Shown in pieces: positions 17,367 to 27,020 of a stretch of 64,000 bases of DNA. The number at the start of each line of letters is the position of its first letter. Position 1 is the stretch's first letter. The notes beneath the pieces were generated by a model that saw only the letters and a program-made list of their open reading frames with translations, ran no database searches and was not told the origin of the DNA. The position numbers were made by a program, and so were the translations under genes. Origin of the DNA: an uncultured Bacilli bacterium (GTDB lineage Bacteria; Bacillota_I; Bacilli_A; RF39; UBA660). Location: assembly GCA_934149105.1 (NCBI GenBank), contig CAKPDP010000006.1:1-64000 (forward strand), written 5' to 3'.

Positions 17367-18698
17367 CTATTCCCTGATTTTCTCTATCTCTCTACAAACT
17401 TCCTCTAAATAACGATCCCCCTCTTCTCCCTCTACCATAACTCTAATATAAGGTTCTGTTCCCGATACTCTAACTACTATTCTCTTATTTCCCTCTAATT
17501 CTCTATTCAAATTCGCTATATATTCCTTAATCTCCTTATTTTCCCTAAATAAATTCTTCTCTCTATCCGTAACCTGAATATTCCTAGTAACTTGTGAATA
17601 TTTTTTCATAATTTTTCTAAGTTCCGATAACTTTTTCTTAGTCTTAACCATCATCACAAGAACTTCTATCATCGTTAATTCACCATCACTACTTTTTTCC
17701 TTATTTAAAAAAGTAATATGTCCTACCGGTTCTCCTCCCAATTCACAATCATTCTTTATCATCTCTTTAATAACATTCTTATCTCCCACTTCTGCTCTCT
17801 TAAATTTTATATTATTCCTAAGACAATATTCTTCTAATCCCAAATTAGACATCTCTGTTCCTATAATCATCTTCTTTTTCTTAAATAAATTATTATCAAG
17901 ATAATAATTTGCTAGCATAGCCAATATACAGTCTCCATCTATATAATTCCCTTTATCATCAACTATAACACATCTATCCCCATCACCATCAAACGCAAAA
18001 CCACCATCATATCCCCTAGCTACCACTAATTCCTGTAACTCCTCTATATGCATAGAGCCACAATTCACATTTATATCATCTCTATCCATATGATCATTAA
18101 TAATAACCGTCTTTTTTCCTAATCCTAATCTATCTTTAAGTAACTTAATAGTACTAGAAACTCCCCCGTTAGCACAATCAATAGCAATATTTAAAGAAGA
18201 AAAATCCTCTCTTACTCCTTCTACCAAATGATCTATATATTCTAGTATTTTTCTCTCCCTCTCTCTATCTTCTACTTGATCCTTACTTATCTCTTCTCTA
18301 TCATCGTTACTAATCTTAGAAACAAAACTCTCGATCTTATCCTCTACTTCCCTCTCTATCTTAAATCCCTTATCAAAAATCTTTATCCCATTATAATTTC
18401 TAGGATTATGCGAAGCCGTAATCATAACCCCTATCTTCTTCTCTTTATAAGAATAATACCCTATCAAAGGTGTTGGTACTATTCCTAAATCTCTAACCTT
18501 GACTCCTCCCGATCTAAGTCCTTTCTCTAAAGATCTACTAAGTATCTCTCCACTCTTTCTTGTATCTCTTCCTAATATAACCACCTTATCATCTTCTATT
18601 ATAGAAGCGACCGCCTTACCTACTTTATAAGCCAGATCTCGATCTAAATAATCAGGATATATCCTTCTTATTCCATCTGTTCCAAATAATTTATTCAA
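17367..18698 (-). CDS. glmM: Phosphoglucosamine mutase
   Basis: GlmM converts glucosamine-6-phosphate to glucosamine-1-phosphate. Present are the N-terminal FGTDGIRR, the phosphoserine loop TASHNPRNYNG, the Mg2+ loop DGDGDRC, and RVSGTEPYIRVM in the C-terminal phosphate-binding domain. The sugar-binding loop reads GEPVGHITF instead of the common GEQSGH. Length (443 aa) is typical. The start codon is TTG at 18698, one base past the stop of the acetyltransferase gene, with AGGTAA upstream. With glmS and the acetyltransferase it makes a UDP-GlcNAc precursor set. Confidence 0.94.
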   Translation of the reverse strand: MNKLFGTDGIRRIYPDYLDRDLAYKVGKAVASIIEDDKVVILGRDTRKSGEILSRSLEKGLRSGGVKVRDLGIVPTPLIGYYSYKEKKIGVMITASHNPRNYNGIKIFDKGFKIEREVEDKIESFVSKISNDDREEISKDQVEDRERERKILEYIDHLVEGVREDFSSLNIAIDCANGGVSSTIKLLKDRLGLGKKTVIINDHMDRDDINVNCGSMHIEELQELVVARGYDGGFAFDGDGDRCVIVDDKGNYIDGDCILAMLANYYLDNNLFKKKKMIIGTEMSNLGLEEYCLRNNIKFKRAEVGDKNVIKEMIKNDCELGGEPVGHITFLNKEKSSDGELTMIEVLVMMVKTKKKLSELRKIMKKYSQVTRNIQVTDREKNLFRENKEIKEYIANLNRELEGNKRIVVRVSGTEPYIRVMVEGEEGDRYLEEVCREIEKIRE

Positions 18699-18699
18699 A

Positions 18700-19359
18700 C
18701 TAATTACCTACCCTTTCTACTATTACATTCTTATCTTTAACAATTCTTCCTGAAGGTATATATCCTCCAACTCTCAATAAAGGATATATCCAAGTATTCT
18801 TTCCAATATAACTACCTGGAAGTATCACCGTATTACACCCTACTTCCGAATTATCCCCCAATATTACTCCCATCTTCTTAAATGATATCTCTATCTTCTT
18901 ATCCTTATCTTTAATCTCAATATTCTTCTTATCAAACCTCAAATTACTTATAATAGCACCCGCTCCTAAATGTGTTCTATACCCCAAAATAGAATCTCCA
19001 ACATAATTAAAATGTGCTATCTTACTCTCATTAAACATAATACTATTCTTAATCTCACACCCATGTCCTACAACACAATCAGATCCTATAATAACATTCT
19101 CTCTTATATAAGCATAAGGCTTAATCTGACTAAAAGGCCCAATAATACAAGGTCCCTCTATCAAAGCCTCATCACTAACAATAGCGTCTTTACTTACAAA
19201 CACTCCCTCTTTAAGAACATAATAATTATCTTGATCTAATCTTGATCCAAATTCTTCTATATATTCCTTAATCTCTCCCAAAATCTCCCAATAATTATCT
19301 TTCTCTTTTAACTTTTCCCCTATTATACTTTTCTCTAAATCTAATATTTCTTCTCTCAT
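18700..19359 (-). CDS. GlmU-like acetyltransferase domain protein
   Basis: This 219-aa protein is built mainly of left-handed beta-helix hexapeptides (DAIVSDEALIEGPCIIGP; ENVIIGSDCVVGHGCEI), with AHFNYVGDSILG, the loop that in GlmU carries residues of the glucosamine-1-phosphate acetyltransferase site, and GAGAIISNLRFDKK. There is no N-terminal nucleotidyltransferase domain. The likely reaction is acetyl-CoA plus glucosamine-1-phosphate giving GlcNAc-1-phosphate. It lies one base upstream of glmM in the same transcript. The uridylyltransferase must then be encoded elsewhere. Other LbH sugar acyltransferases are possible, but the context favours this one. Confidence 0.75.
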   Translation of the reverse strand: MREEILDLEKSIIGEKLKEKDNYWEILGEIKEYIEEFGSRLDQDNYYVLKEGVFVSKDAIVSDEALIEGPCIIGPFSQIKPYAYIRENVIIGSDCVVGHGCEIKNSIMFNESKIAHFNYVGDSILGYRTHLGAGAIISNLRFDKKNIEIKDKDKKIEISFKKMGVILGDNSEVGCNTVILPGSYIGKNTWIYPLLRVGGYIPSGRIVKDKNVIVERVGN

Positions 19360-19425
19360 TATATCTACCTCTATATAAAAATTATAAAACAGTTCTATCT
19401 ATAAATCAATAATCTTCCTTCAAAC

Positions 19426-19458
19426 TAAAAAATAGAAACCAATTATTAGTTCCTATTT
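19426..19458 (-). terminator. Terminator of the DUF421 gene
   Basis: On the minus strand AAATAGGAAC / GTTTCTATTT (10 bp, one G-U pair) is followed by Ts. It overlaps the stop codon. Confidence 0.8.
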
Positions 19459-20106
19459 CTCTATAAGTTCACTATTCTTAATTATAAATACATTCTTATC
19501 TTTATAAAAAGCATAAAAAACATCTTCTAACTTAATACTTCTCTCTTCTAATAAAGACAATACCCAATTTCTATCCTTATTCAGGATCTTCAAAGTATCC
19601 TTCTGAATATCACTATCTAATATCAGTGGAAGTGGTAATGGCGTCTTCTTCTTATCTTTATCATAATTAAAAATTGATAAAGTTCCATTAGTTTCTAAAA
19701 TAGCATATTCTACCTCTTCAATACTTCTATAACCTTTTTCCCTTATCTGCACCAATAAATCATCTAAATTATACTTCTGTTTCAACATTTCCTTATAATT
19801 TACCTTACCATTCTTAATTATAACTGAGGGATTACCATCTAATAAACTCCTAAACTTAGCTTTTCGAAGAGTAATAAAAGAAAGTGCTATTTGCAAAACT
19901 GTAAGTCCTATAATAGGAATTACTGAACGCATTATACTATCATCAAAATTCTCTATACTAATAACTGCCAACTCTGCAATCAAAATAGAAACTATCAAAT
20001 CAATTATCCCTAATTGTCCTACTTCTCTCTTTCCCATTAATCTATATATAAGTAATATAAAAAAATAAAAAAACAAAGTCCTCATAATTATTATAAAATA
20101 GTCCAT
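19453..20106 (-). CDS. DUF421 (YetF-like) membrane protein
   Basis: Three N-terminal membrane helices (about residues 5-80, with RLMGKREVGQLGIID as the family signature) are followed by a cytoplasmic domain containing LLDGNPSVIIKNGKVN and EEVEYAILETNGTLSIF. This is the YetF/YdfR/YrbG family, widespread in spore formers and partly linked to spore or envelope functions, with no firm biochemical role. Length (217 aa) is normal. In Bacillus a paralogue (yrbG) sits near secDF and comN, as here. Confidence 0.88.
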   Translation of the reverse strand: MDYFIIIMRTLFFYFFILLIYRLMGKREVGQLGIIDLIVSILIAELAVISIENFDDSIMRSVIPIIGLTVLQIALSFITLRKAKFRSLLDGNPSVIIKNGKVNYKEMLKQKYNLDDLLVQIREKGYRSIEEVEYAILETNGTLSIFNYDKDKKKTPLPLPLILDSDIQKDTLKILNKDRNWVLSLLEERSIKLEDVFYAFYKDKNVFIIKNSELIEK

Positions 20107-20178
20107 TTCATCACCCTTAATATTATGATAAAAACTTAACCAATTTATACAATTACCTTTGTTTTTTTATTTTTTTAC

Positions 20179-21327
20179 CTATCTAAACATCCCTAAATAT
20201 ATAATAAAGCCTAAATATATTACTAACATTATTATTCCATTAATTCTCTCACTAGTCTTATTCTTATCAGGTACTCCTACCACCATAGCCATAATAATAC
20301 CCGCTACTAAGCCACCAATATGAGCCGCTAAATCAATATTCTTAACCATTAAACTAATTACTAAATTAACAACAATAACTGGTATTATTTGTTTTGTCAA
20401 AGAATTACTTAAATAAACTCTATAATAATATCCAAAATAAAGAAGTGCTCCTAAGAGCCCAAATATAGCCCCACTAGCCCCAGCACTAAGAGAAGTCTCA
20501 TTAAAAGCTAAAGATAAAATACTACCAGCAATACCACTAACTAAATAAATAGCCAAATATTTTCCTTTTCCAAAGAAATTCTCTACCGCCGGACCTATAG
20601 CATACAAAGAATACATATTACAAGCTAAATGTATTATTCCAATATGAATAAATATACAAGTAAGTAATCTATAATACTGATGCATATTACAAGTCAAATA
20701 TTTAAAATTAGCCCCAAACATCAGCAAAGTAGCACTATCAGAAGAACCATTCCCTAATATATACATCATTCCAAATACCAATATACAAATAGTCATAATC
20801 GTATACGTTATAACGGGCCTCTTCGTCTGAAAAATCTTTCCTAACTTCGAAGACTTTTCTACATTTTTCTTATTCATATCTTCAGTAATTCTCATAAATA
20901 ATTCAAGTCCCTCTTCTTTATAATCTGTCTTCTCTGCTATATCTGGAAATATCTCTACCAAATTATTCTTTCTAATACTATCTACATCATGAACATAAAC
21001 ATTAGTCGAATTCTTATCATCAGTTAAATTAACACTATCTCCAAGATCAGTATAAATATTTAAGGTATTCAACTTAAAACTTAAAGTCTTTCTCTTTAAT
21101 TTCTTAATTATTTGTTGAACCTTAAATTTATCATATTTAAGTTGTTCTTCATTATGTATATAATGTCCAATAATTCTAACTATTCTATAATCATCATCTA
21201 AATTTTCTAACCAAACTTCATCCTCAATACCATGTAATATTATTGGATTATAATTTTTTTCAGTTATAAAATAATGAACTAAATTCATAATTAATAAATC
21301 TTTATTATCTAAATTTACTTCTTTCAT
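20179..21327 (-). CDS. Rhomboid-family intramembrane serine protease
   Basis: The protein has a cytoplasmic N-terminal domain of about 170 residues, then six or seven membrane helices with the rhomboid catalytic dyad: Ser in GASGAIFGLLGA and His in AAHIGGLVAG. CNMYSLYAIGPAVENFFGK is the typical L2/helix 2 region. Rhomboids cut membrane proteins inside the bilayer. The soluble N-terminal domain resembles that of Bacillus YqgP in position and size. An acceptable SD (AGGACGTGATG) precedes the ATG. Confidence 0.9.
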   Translation of the reverse strand: MKEVNLDNKDLLIMNLVHYFITEKNYNPIILHGIEDEVWLENLDDDYRIVRIIGHYIHNEEQLKYDKFKVQQIIKKLKRKTLSFKLNTLNIYTDLGDSVNLTDDKNSTNVYVHDVDSIRKNNLVEIFPDIAEKTDYKEEGLELFMRITEDMNKKNVEKSSKLGKIFQTKRPVITYTIMTICILVFGMMYILGNGSSDSATLLMFGANFKYLTCNMHQYYRLLTCIFIHIGIIHLACNMYSLYAIGPAVENFFGKGKYLAIYLVSGIAGSILSLAFNETSLSAGASGAIFGLLGALLYFGYYYRVYLSNSLTKQIIPVIVVNLVISLMVKNIDLAAHIGGLVAGIIMAMVVGVPDKNKTSERINGIIMLVIYLGFIIYLGMFR

Positions 21328-21398
21328 TTCATCACGTCCTGATAGTATTATACTAAATATTCATAAATAAATAAAGTCTCTAAAAAGAAAAAGAGCCA

Positions 21399-22559
21399 TT
21401 ATCCTTTCGGACGTATTCTCTTCTTTCTTCTTAATGTATCTTTATTATTCTCGATAGCAACTCTCTGAGCCATTGCCAGTGCCACCATAAGTGATAGTGT
21501 ATAACTACCTCCATACGATAAAAATGGCAGTGGAACACCCGTTAAAGGACCTATTCCCATAACTCCTACTAAATTGATACAGACATGTAATAAAACATAA
21601 ACACACACCCCATAAGAAATTAACGCTCCATATAAATTAGTACTATTCTTTGCTATTCTAAATAATCTATATATAACAAATAAATAAGCTAAAATAACTA
21701 TAATCCCTACTATTAAACCTAATTCCTCAACAATAATTGGAAAAATAAAATCTGTATAAGATTCTGGTAAATACAAATATTTTTGAGTGCTCTTTCCTAA
21801 TCCTTGTCCCGTAAGTCCCCCATTAGTAAAAGCAATAAAACTATTACATAACTGATATCCTGTCTCTTCCTGATATCTATCACAAGGATTCTTAAAATTA
21901 AATCTATTTAATTGATAACTTTTTAGAAAAGATCCCTTCGTTATTCCAAAAACTATTCCTAATACTAAAATACCCACTATTAAAGTTCTATTTATATACT
22001 TTCTATAATTTCCCTTTAAAGGTACTGCATAAAACATTAAAGCCGTTAAAATAATAATTATCAAAGCCGTCCCTAAATCTGGTTGTATTATAACTAATCC
22101 TACCACTACAACACATAATATTAAAGGCTTTATCAAACTCCAAGTCGACGTCAACTTCTCTTTATTCTTATCATAATAACCCGCTAAAAAAATAATTACT
22201 ATTACTTTAGCAAATTCACTAGGTTGAATATTTATAGGTCCCAAGCTAAACCAGCCCCTAGTCCCCTTATTAATTGTTCCTAAAACTATTAATCCCCCCA
22301 ATAGTAAAATAATCAAGATCATTAATATAGGTGCTAATTTCTTTAATACTTTTGAAGGTAAATTAATTATTATTAAAAAGAAAATACTCCCTATTCCTAA
22401 AAAAGCCCCTTGTCTTATAAAATAATAATAAGGACTATATCCATATCGCATATAAGATTCCATTGAAGAAGCACTAAGTACCATAATAAGACCAAAAACA
22501 AAAAATGCTATCGTTATAAATAATAATGGCTTATCCATTTTCATAAAAGTCTTCCTCAT
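21399..22559 (-). CDS. FtsW/SpoVE-type lipid II polymerase
   Basis: This SEDS-family glycosyltransferase has ten predicted membrane helices. It carries INIQPSEFAKV, the LTGQGLGKSTQKYLYLPE loop and PLPFLSYGGSYTLS, the FtsW/SpoVE-type version of the conserved SEDS motifs. It polymerises lipid II with a partner class B PBP, plausibly the PASTA PBP at 6.8-8.9 kb. Whether this copy serves vegetative division (FtsW) or the spore cortex (SpoVE) cannot be settled here. Length is 386 aa. Confidence 0.9.
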   Translation of the reverse strand: MRKTFMKMDKPLLFITIAFFVFGLIMVLSASSMESYMRYGYSPYYYFIRQGAFLGIGSIFFLIIINLPSKVLKKLAPILMILIILLLGGLIVLGTINKGTRGWFSLGPINIQPSEFAKVIVIIFLAGYYDKNKEKLTSTWSLIKPLILCVVVVGLVIIQPDLGTALIIIILTALMFYAVPLKGNYRKYINRTLIVGILVLGIVFGITKGSFLKSYQLNRFNFKNPCDRYQEETGYQLCNSFIAFTNGGLTGQGLGKSTQKYLYLPESYTDFIFPIIVEELGLIVGIIVILAYLFVIYRLFRIAKNSTNLYGALISYGVCVYVLLHVCINLVGVMGIGPLTGVPLPFLSYGGSYTLSLMVALAMAQRVAIENNKDTLRRKKRIRPKG

Positions 22560-22654
22560 CCTATCATCCTCTATTAATAGGATAACATAAAATAATTATT
22601 TTTTATATCTTTTTTTACTACTTTACAAAAAAATATTCCCCTCTAGTAAAGAAA

Positions 22655-22680
22655 AGAAACCAGATCTCTCTAGTTTCTTA
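22655..22680 (-). terminator. Hairpin after secDF
   Basis: A 10-bp stem, AAGAAACTAG / CTGGTTTCTT, with an interrupted T-run lies next to the secDF stop. Confidence 0.6.
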
Positions 22681-25017
22681 CTAACAATTAACACCCTTAA
22701 TCTTGATCTCATTAGGTTCATCGTCATCTATTTTTTTCTTCTTTTCTTTAGGCTTCCTAGTAATTCTCTTTTCTTCTAACCATAACCAAATCTGATTAGA
22801 AATAAATATTGATGAAAATACTCCTACAATAAATCCTACTAATAAAGCTAAATTAAAATTAACTATCTCTCTTGCTCCTAATATCATTAAACAAATAACT
22901 GGAACAATAGTTGTAACTGTCGTTAATATATTTCTAAAGAAAGTTCTTCTAACACTCATATTAACTAACTCTTTCAAAGTCTCTTTATCTTTAATATTAT
23001 TCTTATACTTATTTTTATAATTTTCTCTAATCATATCAAAAGTTACAATCGTATCATTAATAGAATATCCAATAATAGTAAGAACAGCCGCAATAAAGAT
23101 CGTTGTTATCTCTACTTTAAATACCAAGAAGAATAATACAGTAAGTAATACATCATGGAATAATGCTACCAAAGCTGATATTGCATAATTAAATTTAAAT
23201 CTAATACTAACATATATAACAATACCAATACAGGCAATCAACAATGAATAAATAGCATTCTTTGTAAGTTCTTGCTTAACTAATTTACTAACAGTATAAA
23301 TATCTGTATCTGTATCATATTCATTCTCTAACTTCTCTGTCAAAGTTTTTATTTCATCTTTATCTAATACTTCATCTATCGTTATTGTAACATCACTATT
23401 AGTCTTTTCTGTCTTCTTAAGAGTATATTTACTCTCTTGTAATTCATCTGTTAATTTTTGAATTTCTTCACTATCTGTAACATTCAAAGTAATACTAGTA
23501 CCACCAGTAAAATCTACTCCTAAATTAACTCCTGTTGTTAAAGCTATAATACTACCAACTACTATTAAAATTATTGGTAAAACTAATATTCTCTTTCCTA
23601 CCTTAACAAAGTTAACTTTTTCAAAAGGAATTCTAACTTCTTTACTCTTAACAATCTTTTTCTTATTAACTCCTATAAATAATCCTAACTTATCATCAAA
23701 GAATTTTGTCTTAACAAAGAATCCTAACATAAGTTTAACTAACACTACCATTACTAATATTGTTGAAACAATATTGATCATAAGCATAGTAGCAAATCCC
23801 TTAACAGAACTTTCTCCAAATATAAACAATACTATTGCTACTATAAGTGTCGTAATATTAGCGTCAATTATACTACTAAGAGAACTCTTAACTCCATCAC
23901 TAAAAGCTTCTTTTAAAGAATTTCCCTTCTTTAAATTTTCTTTAATTCTCTCAAAAGATATAACATTAGCGTCAACCGCCATACCTATACCTAATAACAT
24001 TGCCGCTATACCAGGTAACGTTAATACGCCTCCTATCAAATAAAATAACAAAAATGATAAAAGTGTATATATAACTACCCCTAAACTAGCCACAAAACCA
24101 GAAAATCTATAAACAACCATAATTATCAAACAAACTAAAATTATTCCCACTAATCCCGCTACTAAAGTTTGATTTAAAGAATTAGCTCCAAAAGTAGCTT
24201 CAATTGTTCTAGATGATAATTCTGTAAGTTGTGTTGGTAAAGCTCCTGAATTAATAAGTTCTACTAAGCTTTCTGCTTCTTCTTGCGAAAAATTACCTTG
24301 AATTATAACATCACTGGCAAAGCCTTGCCTAACAGTCGCTGCACTTAAACAGTGAGAACTAGATAAACTACCACAAGTATTCTTCTCACTACTATAACTA
24401 TCTTTCGATGCATCATAATCAAGCCATATAACTATAACATTATTATCCATCTTTGATACTTTACTAGTAATATCATAAAAAGTATTTTTATCTCCAATAT
24501 TTAAACTAACTGCCGGTTTTCCATTACTATCCCTAGTAACCTTAGCATTACCACCTAATACATCAGCAGTCATAAGTAGCATATCATTAGTATCCCTAAA
24601 AGTTAAACTAGCTGTCGAAGACAAAATCTCTCTAGCTTCTTCTTTATTAGTAACACCCGCTAACTTTATTCTAATTCTATCTTCTCCCTCAATAGTAATC
24701 TCTGGTTCACTAACACCCAATATATCTATTCTTTTCTGTAAAGATTTATAAGTATTATAAACCATATCACTATCTAATTTAGTATCTTCTTCTAAAGGAG
24801 ATACCTGATACAAGATCTCAAATCCCCCTTGTAAATCTATACCATAATTAATTATATCTAATAACGGTTTAAATCCTAAAGATCCACCAATAATAAATAT
24901 TACACATAAAATAGTCCCTAATATCATATTAGCTTTCTTATTCTTTAAAACAATTATAAGAACAATAGATATAACTAAAATAATACCTAAAATTAAATAA
25001 ATTAATTTTAAATCCAT
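22681..25017 (-). CDS. secDF: SecDF protein-export fusion
   Basis: SecD and SecF are fused in one 778-aa chain of twelve membrane helices. The SecD half has GIDLQGGFEILYQV, the periplasm-facing P1 domain and GIGMAVDANVISFERIKE. The SecF half has GVDFTGGTSI and GYSINDTIVTFDMIRENY. SecDF uses the proton gradient to help pull preproteins out of SecYEG. The fused form is the Bacillus arrangement, and comN lies two genes upstream as in B. subtilis. The export load from the two surface operons in this window makes it a relevant neighbour. Confidence 0.96.
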   Translation of the reverse strand: MDLKLIYLILGIILVISIVLIIVLKNKKANMILGTILCVIFIIGGSLGFKPLLDIINYGIDLQGGFEILYQVSPLEEDTKLDSDMVYNTYKSLQKRIDILGVSEPEITIEGEDRIRIKLAGVTNKEEAREILSSTASLTFRDTNDMLLMTADVLGGNAKVTRDSNGKPAVSLNIGDKNTFYDITSKVSKMDNNVIVIWLDYDASKDSYSSEKNTCGSLSSSHCLSAATVRQGFASDVIIQGNFSQEEAESLVELINSGALPTQLTELSSRTIEATFGANSLNQTLVAGLVGIILVCLIIMVVYRFSGFVASLGVVIYTLLSFLLFYLIGGVLTLPGIAAMLLGIGMAVDANVISFERIKENLKKGNSLKEAFSDGVKSSLSSIIDANITTLIVAIVLFIFGESSVKGFATMLMINIVSTILVMVVLVKLMLGFFVKTKFFDDKLGLFIGVNKKKIVKSKEVRIPFEKVNFVKVGKRILVLPIILIVVGSIIALTTGVNLGVDFTGGTSITLNVTDSEEIQKLTDELQESKYTLKKTEKTNSDVTITIDEVLDKDEIKTLTEKLENEYDTDTDIYTVSKLVKQELTKNAIYSLLIACIGIVIYVSIRFKFNYAISALVALFHDVLLTVLFFLVFKVEITTIFIAAVLTIIGYSINDTIVTFDMIRENYKNKYKNNIKDKETLKELVNMSVRRTFFRNILTTVTTIVPVICLMILGAREIVNFNLALLVGFIVGVFSSIFISNQIWLWLEEKRITRKPKEKKKKIDDDEPNEIKIKGVNC

Positions 25018-25138
25018 CTTCTTACCATCCCTTCTAAATTTAATACAATTAATATTCTAGCATACTTTAAATAATAATAAAAGAGTAGAATTATATTTTC
25101 TACCCAGTTTTCTTGATTTTAATACAATCTAGTTATAC

Positions 25139-25172
25139 AAAAGCCTTGTTTCTTATCTCCAAGAAACAAGGC
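25139..25172 (-). terminator. Strong terminator after the Tim44-like gene
   Basis: GCCTTGTTTCTT / AAGAAACAAGGC, a perfect 12-bp stem, ends in TTTT on the minus strand. Confidence 0.85.
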
Positions 25173-25199
25173 CTATATTCCCATAAATAATCTCTTTAT

Positions 25200-26087
25200 T
25201 TATTTTCTTCTTTGTCCTACGCATTCCTTCTTACTCATAACAAATTCCTTATTATTATTAACTATTACACTATCACAATAAGGACACTTACCACCAGTTT
25301 CAATATCTTTTATAGGAGCTCCACAACTAGGACATTTCTCTAATTTTTCTTTCTCCATATTTCTATTAAGTGTTATTAAATAATCAATCGAATTAGTTAT
25401 ATTCTTATTACCTCTAACAACATTATTATTACTATCTACTACATAATCTTTAAGTTCAAAAGTAACAAACATCTTAACTTTTTCTACTCCATTACTTATA
25501 TCAATATCAATAATTCTTCCTGTAACAAAAGTAATATTCTCCATAATATTCTTCTGTTTCTTAGCTTTCAATACTTTAAGTTGACTATTATACATATTAA
25601 ATAGTTCATCAGTTGTATACTTTCTTAAATCATCAAAATCAAAATCCATCCAAGCTTTCTGAACCTTAACATAGATATCTGATACTATCTTATTCATCTC
25701 TTTACTATCGATACTACTATCAATATTCTTAATTTCCTCATCTGTTAATCCTCTATAATTACTATTCATACTAGCAAAATTAGAAGAATTACCCAATTTA
25801 CCTTTCTTAGAAGCCTGAACACTTACTGCTATTATAATAATCATAACTACTAATACTATTACAAACTCTCCTAAAGACATATCGGAACCACCTGAATAAC
25901 TAGAAGAACCTGAATTCCAACTATCACTAGAACTCCAATCACTACCAGAATCCCAACTACCACCACTATCATAAGAAGAATCCCATCCCGAATCTAATGG
26001 CACTACTCTAGCCCTAACTTCTGTCTTGCCTAACATTAACATCAAAGTAAGTCCCATAATCCCCATTACTTTTAATACTTTCTTCAT
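25200..26087 (-). CDS. Tim44-like protein with zinc ribbon, membrane anchored
   Basis: The layout is a signal-like hydrophobic start (residues 1-22), a Ser/Gly/Trp/Asp-rich linker (DSGGSWDSGSDWSSSDSWNS), a membrane helix (about 75-92), a cytoplasmic Tim44-like/MBA1-type domain (WMDFDFDDLRKYTTDELFNM) and a C-terminal zinc ribbon (CPSCGAPI ... CPYCDSVI). Tim44-like domains in bacteria are thought to associate with membranes or translocons; no function is fixed. Of two adjacent ATGs the second (26087) has the better SD spacing. It is paired with a shorter paralogue directly upstream and lies next to secDF. Confidence 0.75.
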   Translation of the reverse strand: MKKVLKVMGIMGLTLMLMLGKTEVRARVVPLDSGWDSSYDSGGSWDSGSDWSSSDSWNSGSSSYSGGSDMSLGEFVIVLVVMIIIIAVSVQASKKGKLGNSSNFASMNSNYRGLTDEEIKNIDSSIDSKEMNKIVSDIYVKVQKAWMDFDFDDLRKYTTDELFNMYNSQLKVLKAKKQKNIMENITFVTGRIIDIDISNGVEKVKMFVTFELKDYVVDSNNNVVRGNKNITNSIDYLITLNRNMEKEKLEKCPSCGAPIKDIETGGKCPYCDSVIVNNNKEFVMSKKECVGQRRK

Positions 26088-26099
26088 CATTAACTCCTT

Positions 26100-26633
26100 C
26101 TAATTAATTTTATCTAATATATAATTATATTTTTCTAAATTGTAACTAGTTCCACAATAACTACATATTCCATTATCATTAACATCAATAGAAGCACCAC
26201 ATCCTGGACATCTTCTAATACTACCTTGTTCTTGATAATCTCTTTTCTTTTTAAATATTAAATTCTTAACTACCTCTATTCTCCTTGTATTATCCCCTCT
26301 TACTAAATTACCCGACTCACTATCCAACATATAATCCATATATCTAGTAACTAACCTAACATAAACTATAAACTCTTTATCTGTAATCTCTACTCTCTCT
26401 ATCTCCGAAGACTTAACATTAAGTTCATCATACATCTGAATGAGTCCCTGATCCTTAATCCTCTTTAATTTATCTTCTAACTCTCTATACAATTCTTCAC
26501 TAACAAAATGCCTAATTGTTTCTAATTCATCTAACATCAAAGCCGTATATACCTTAACAAAAATATTATCTATATAACTCTTAAACATTCCTTCATTAAA
26601 ATCTGGATCATTCTTAACTAACTCTTCGATCAT
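26100..26633 (-). CDS. Tim44-like protein with zinc ribbon, soluble
   Basis: This 177-aa cytosolic relative of the downstream gene has the same Tim44-like core (YTALMLDELETIRHFVSEEL; VRLVTRYMDYMLDSESGN) and a C-terminal zinc ribbon (CPGCGASIDV ... CSYCGTSY), but no signal or membrane segment. Tandem soluble and anchored forms suggest a partner pair. It overlaps comN by one base and precedes the anchored paralogue by 12 nt, so the three genes form an operon upstream of secDF. Confidence 0.7.
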   Translation of the reverse strand: MIEELVKNDPDFNEGMFKSYIDNIFVKVYTALMLDELETIRHFVSEELYRELEDKLKRIKDQGLIQMYDELNVKSSEIERVEITDKEFIVYVRLVTRYMDYMLDSESGNLVRGDNTRRIEVVKNLIFKKKRDYQEQGSIRRCPGCGASIDVNDNGICSYCGTSYNLEKYNYILDKIN

Positions 26634-26890
26634 TAAAATAACACTCCTTCAATCTTTCTCTTATCTTTAAAATAATTGGCTAATTCTATATCATTACTAT
26701 TAATAATATCTTGAACCATCTCAGCAATTCCTAAATTACTAGCTTTAACCCATCTCGTATCTTTTAAATAATTCCAAATATCATCTCTACTAATATATGT
26801 AATTCCCTTTTTCTTAAGTAATCTTAACTTAACTCTAAAAGCCGGATCTAAAGCTTCATATAACTCCTTTAAACTTTTATATTCATCCAT
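26633..26890 (-). CDS. comN: ComN-like post-transcriptional regulator
   Basis: The 85-aa protein matches the ComN/YrzD family (post-transcriptional regulator domain), with LDPAFRVKLRLLKKKGIT and DIWNYLKDTRWVKA as the recognisable stretches. In B. subtilis ComN acts on comE mRNA and interacts with DivIVA, and its gene neighbours secDF, as here. The frame extends to a GTG at 26899, but AGGTGAT then sits correctly for the ATG at 26890, which gives MDEYKSL. Confidence 0.8.
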   Translation of the reverse strand: MDEYKSLKELYEALDPAFRVKLRLLKKKGITYISRDDIWNYLKDTRWVKASNLGIAEMVQDIINSNDIELANYFKDKRKIEGVLF

Positions 26891-26991
26891 CTTTATCACC
26901 TATCTATACATATTGTATCAAATTTATCTAAAAAAGTCTCTACTTCCTCTTAATTTTTCTTAATAATTAATTTGCTACTTCTAGTCATCAT

Positions 26992-27020
26992 AAAAAAAGA
27001 CTATTTCATAAATAATCTTT
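26992..27020 (-). terminator. Terminator of the rel-dtd-permease operon
   Basis: AAAGATTATTT / AAATAGTCTTT, an 11-bp stem with a 3-nt loop followed by Ts, is immediately after the permease stop. Confidence 0.85.

Noticed and set aside
23774..24043. Plus-strand ORF inside secDF
   Set aside because: It is antisense to a well-conserved gene, with no SD or promoter.
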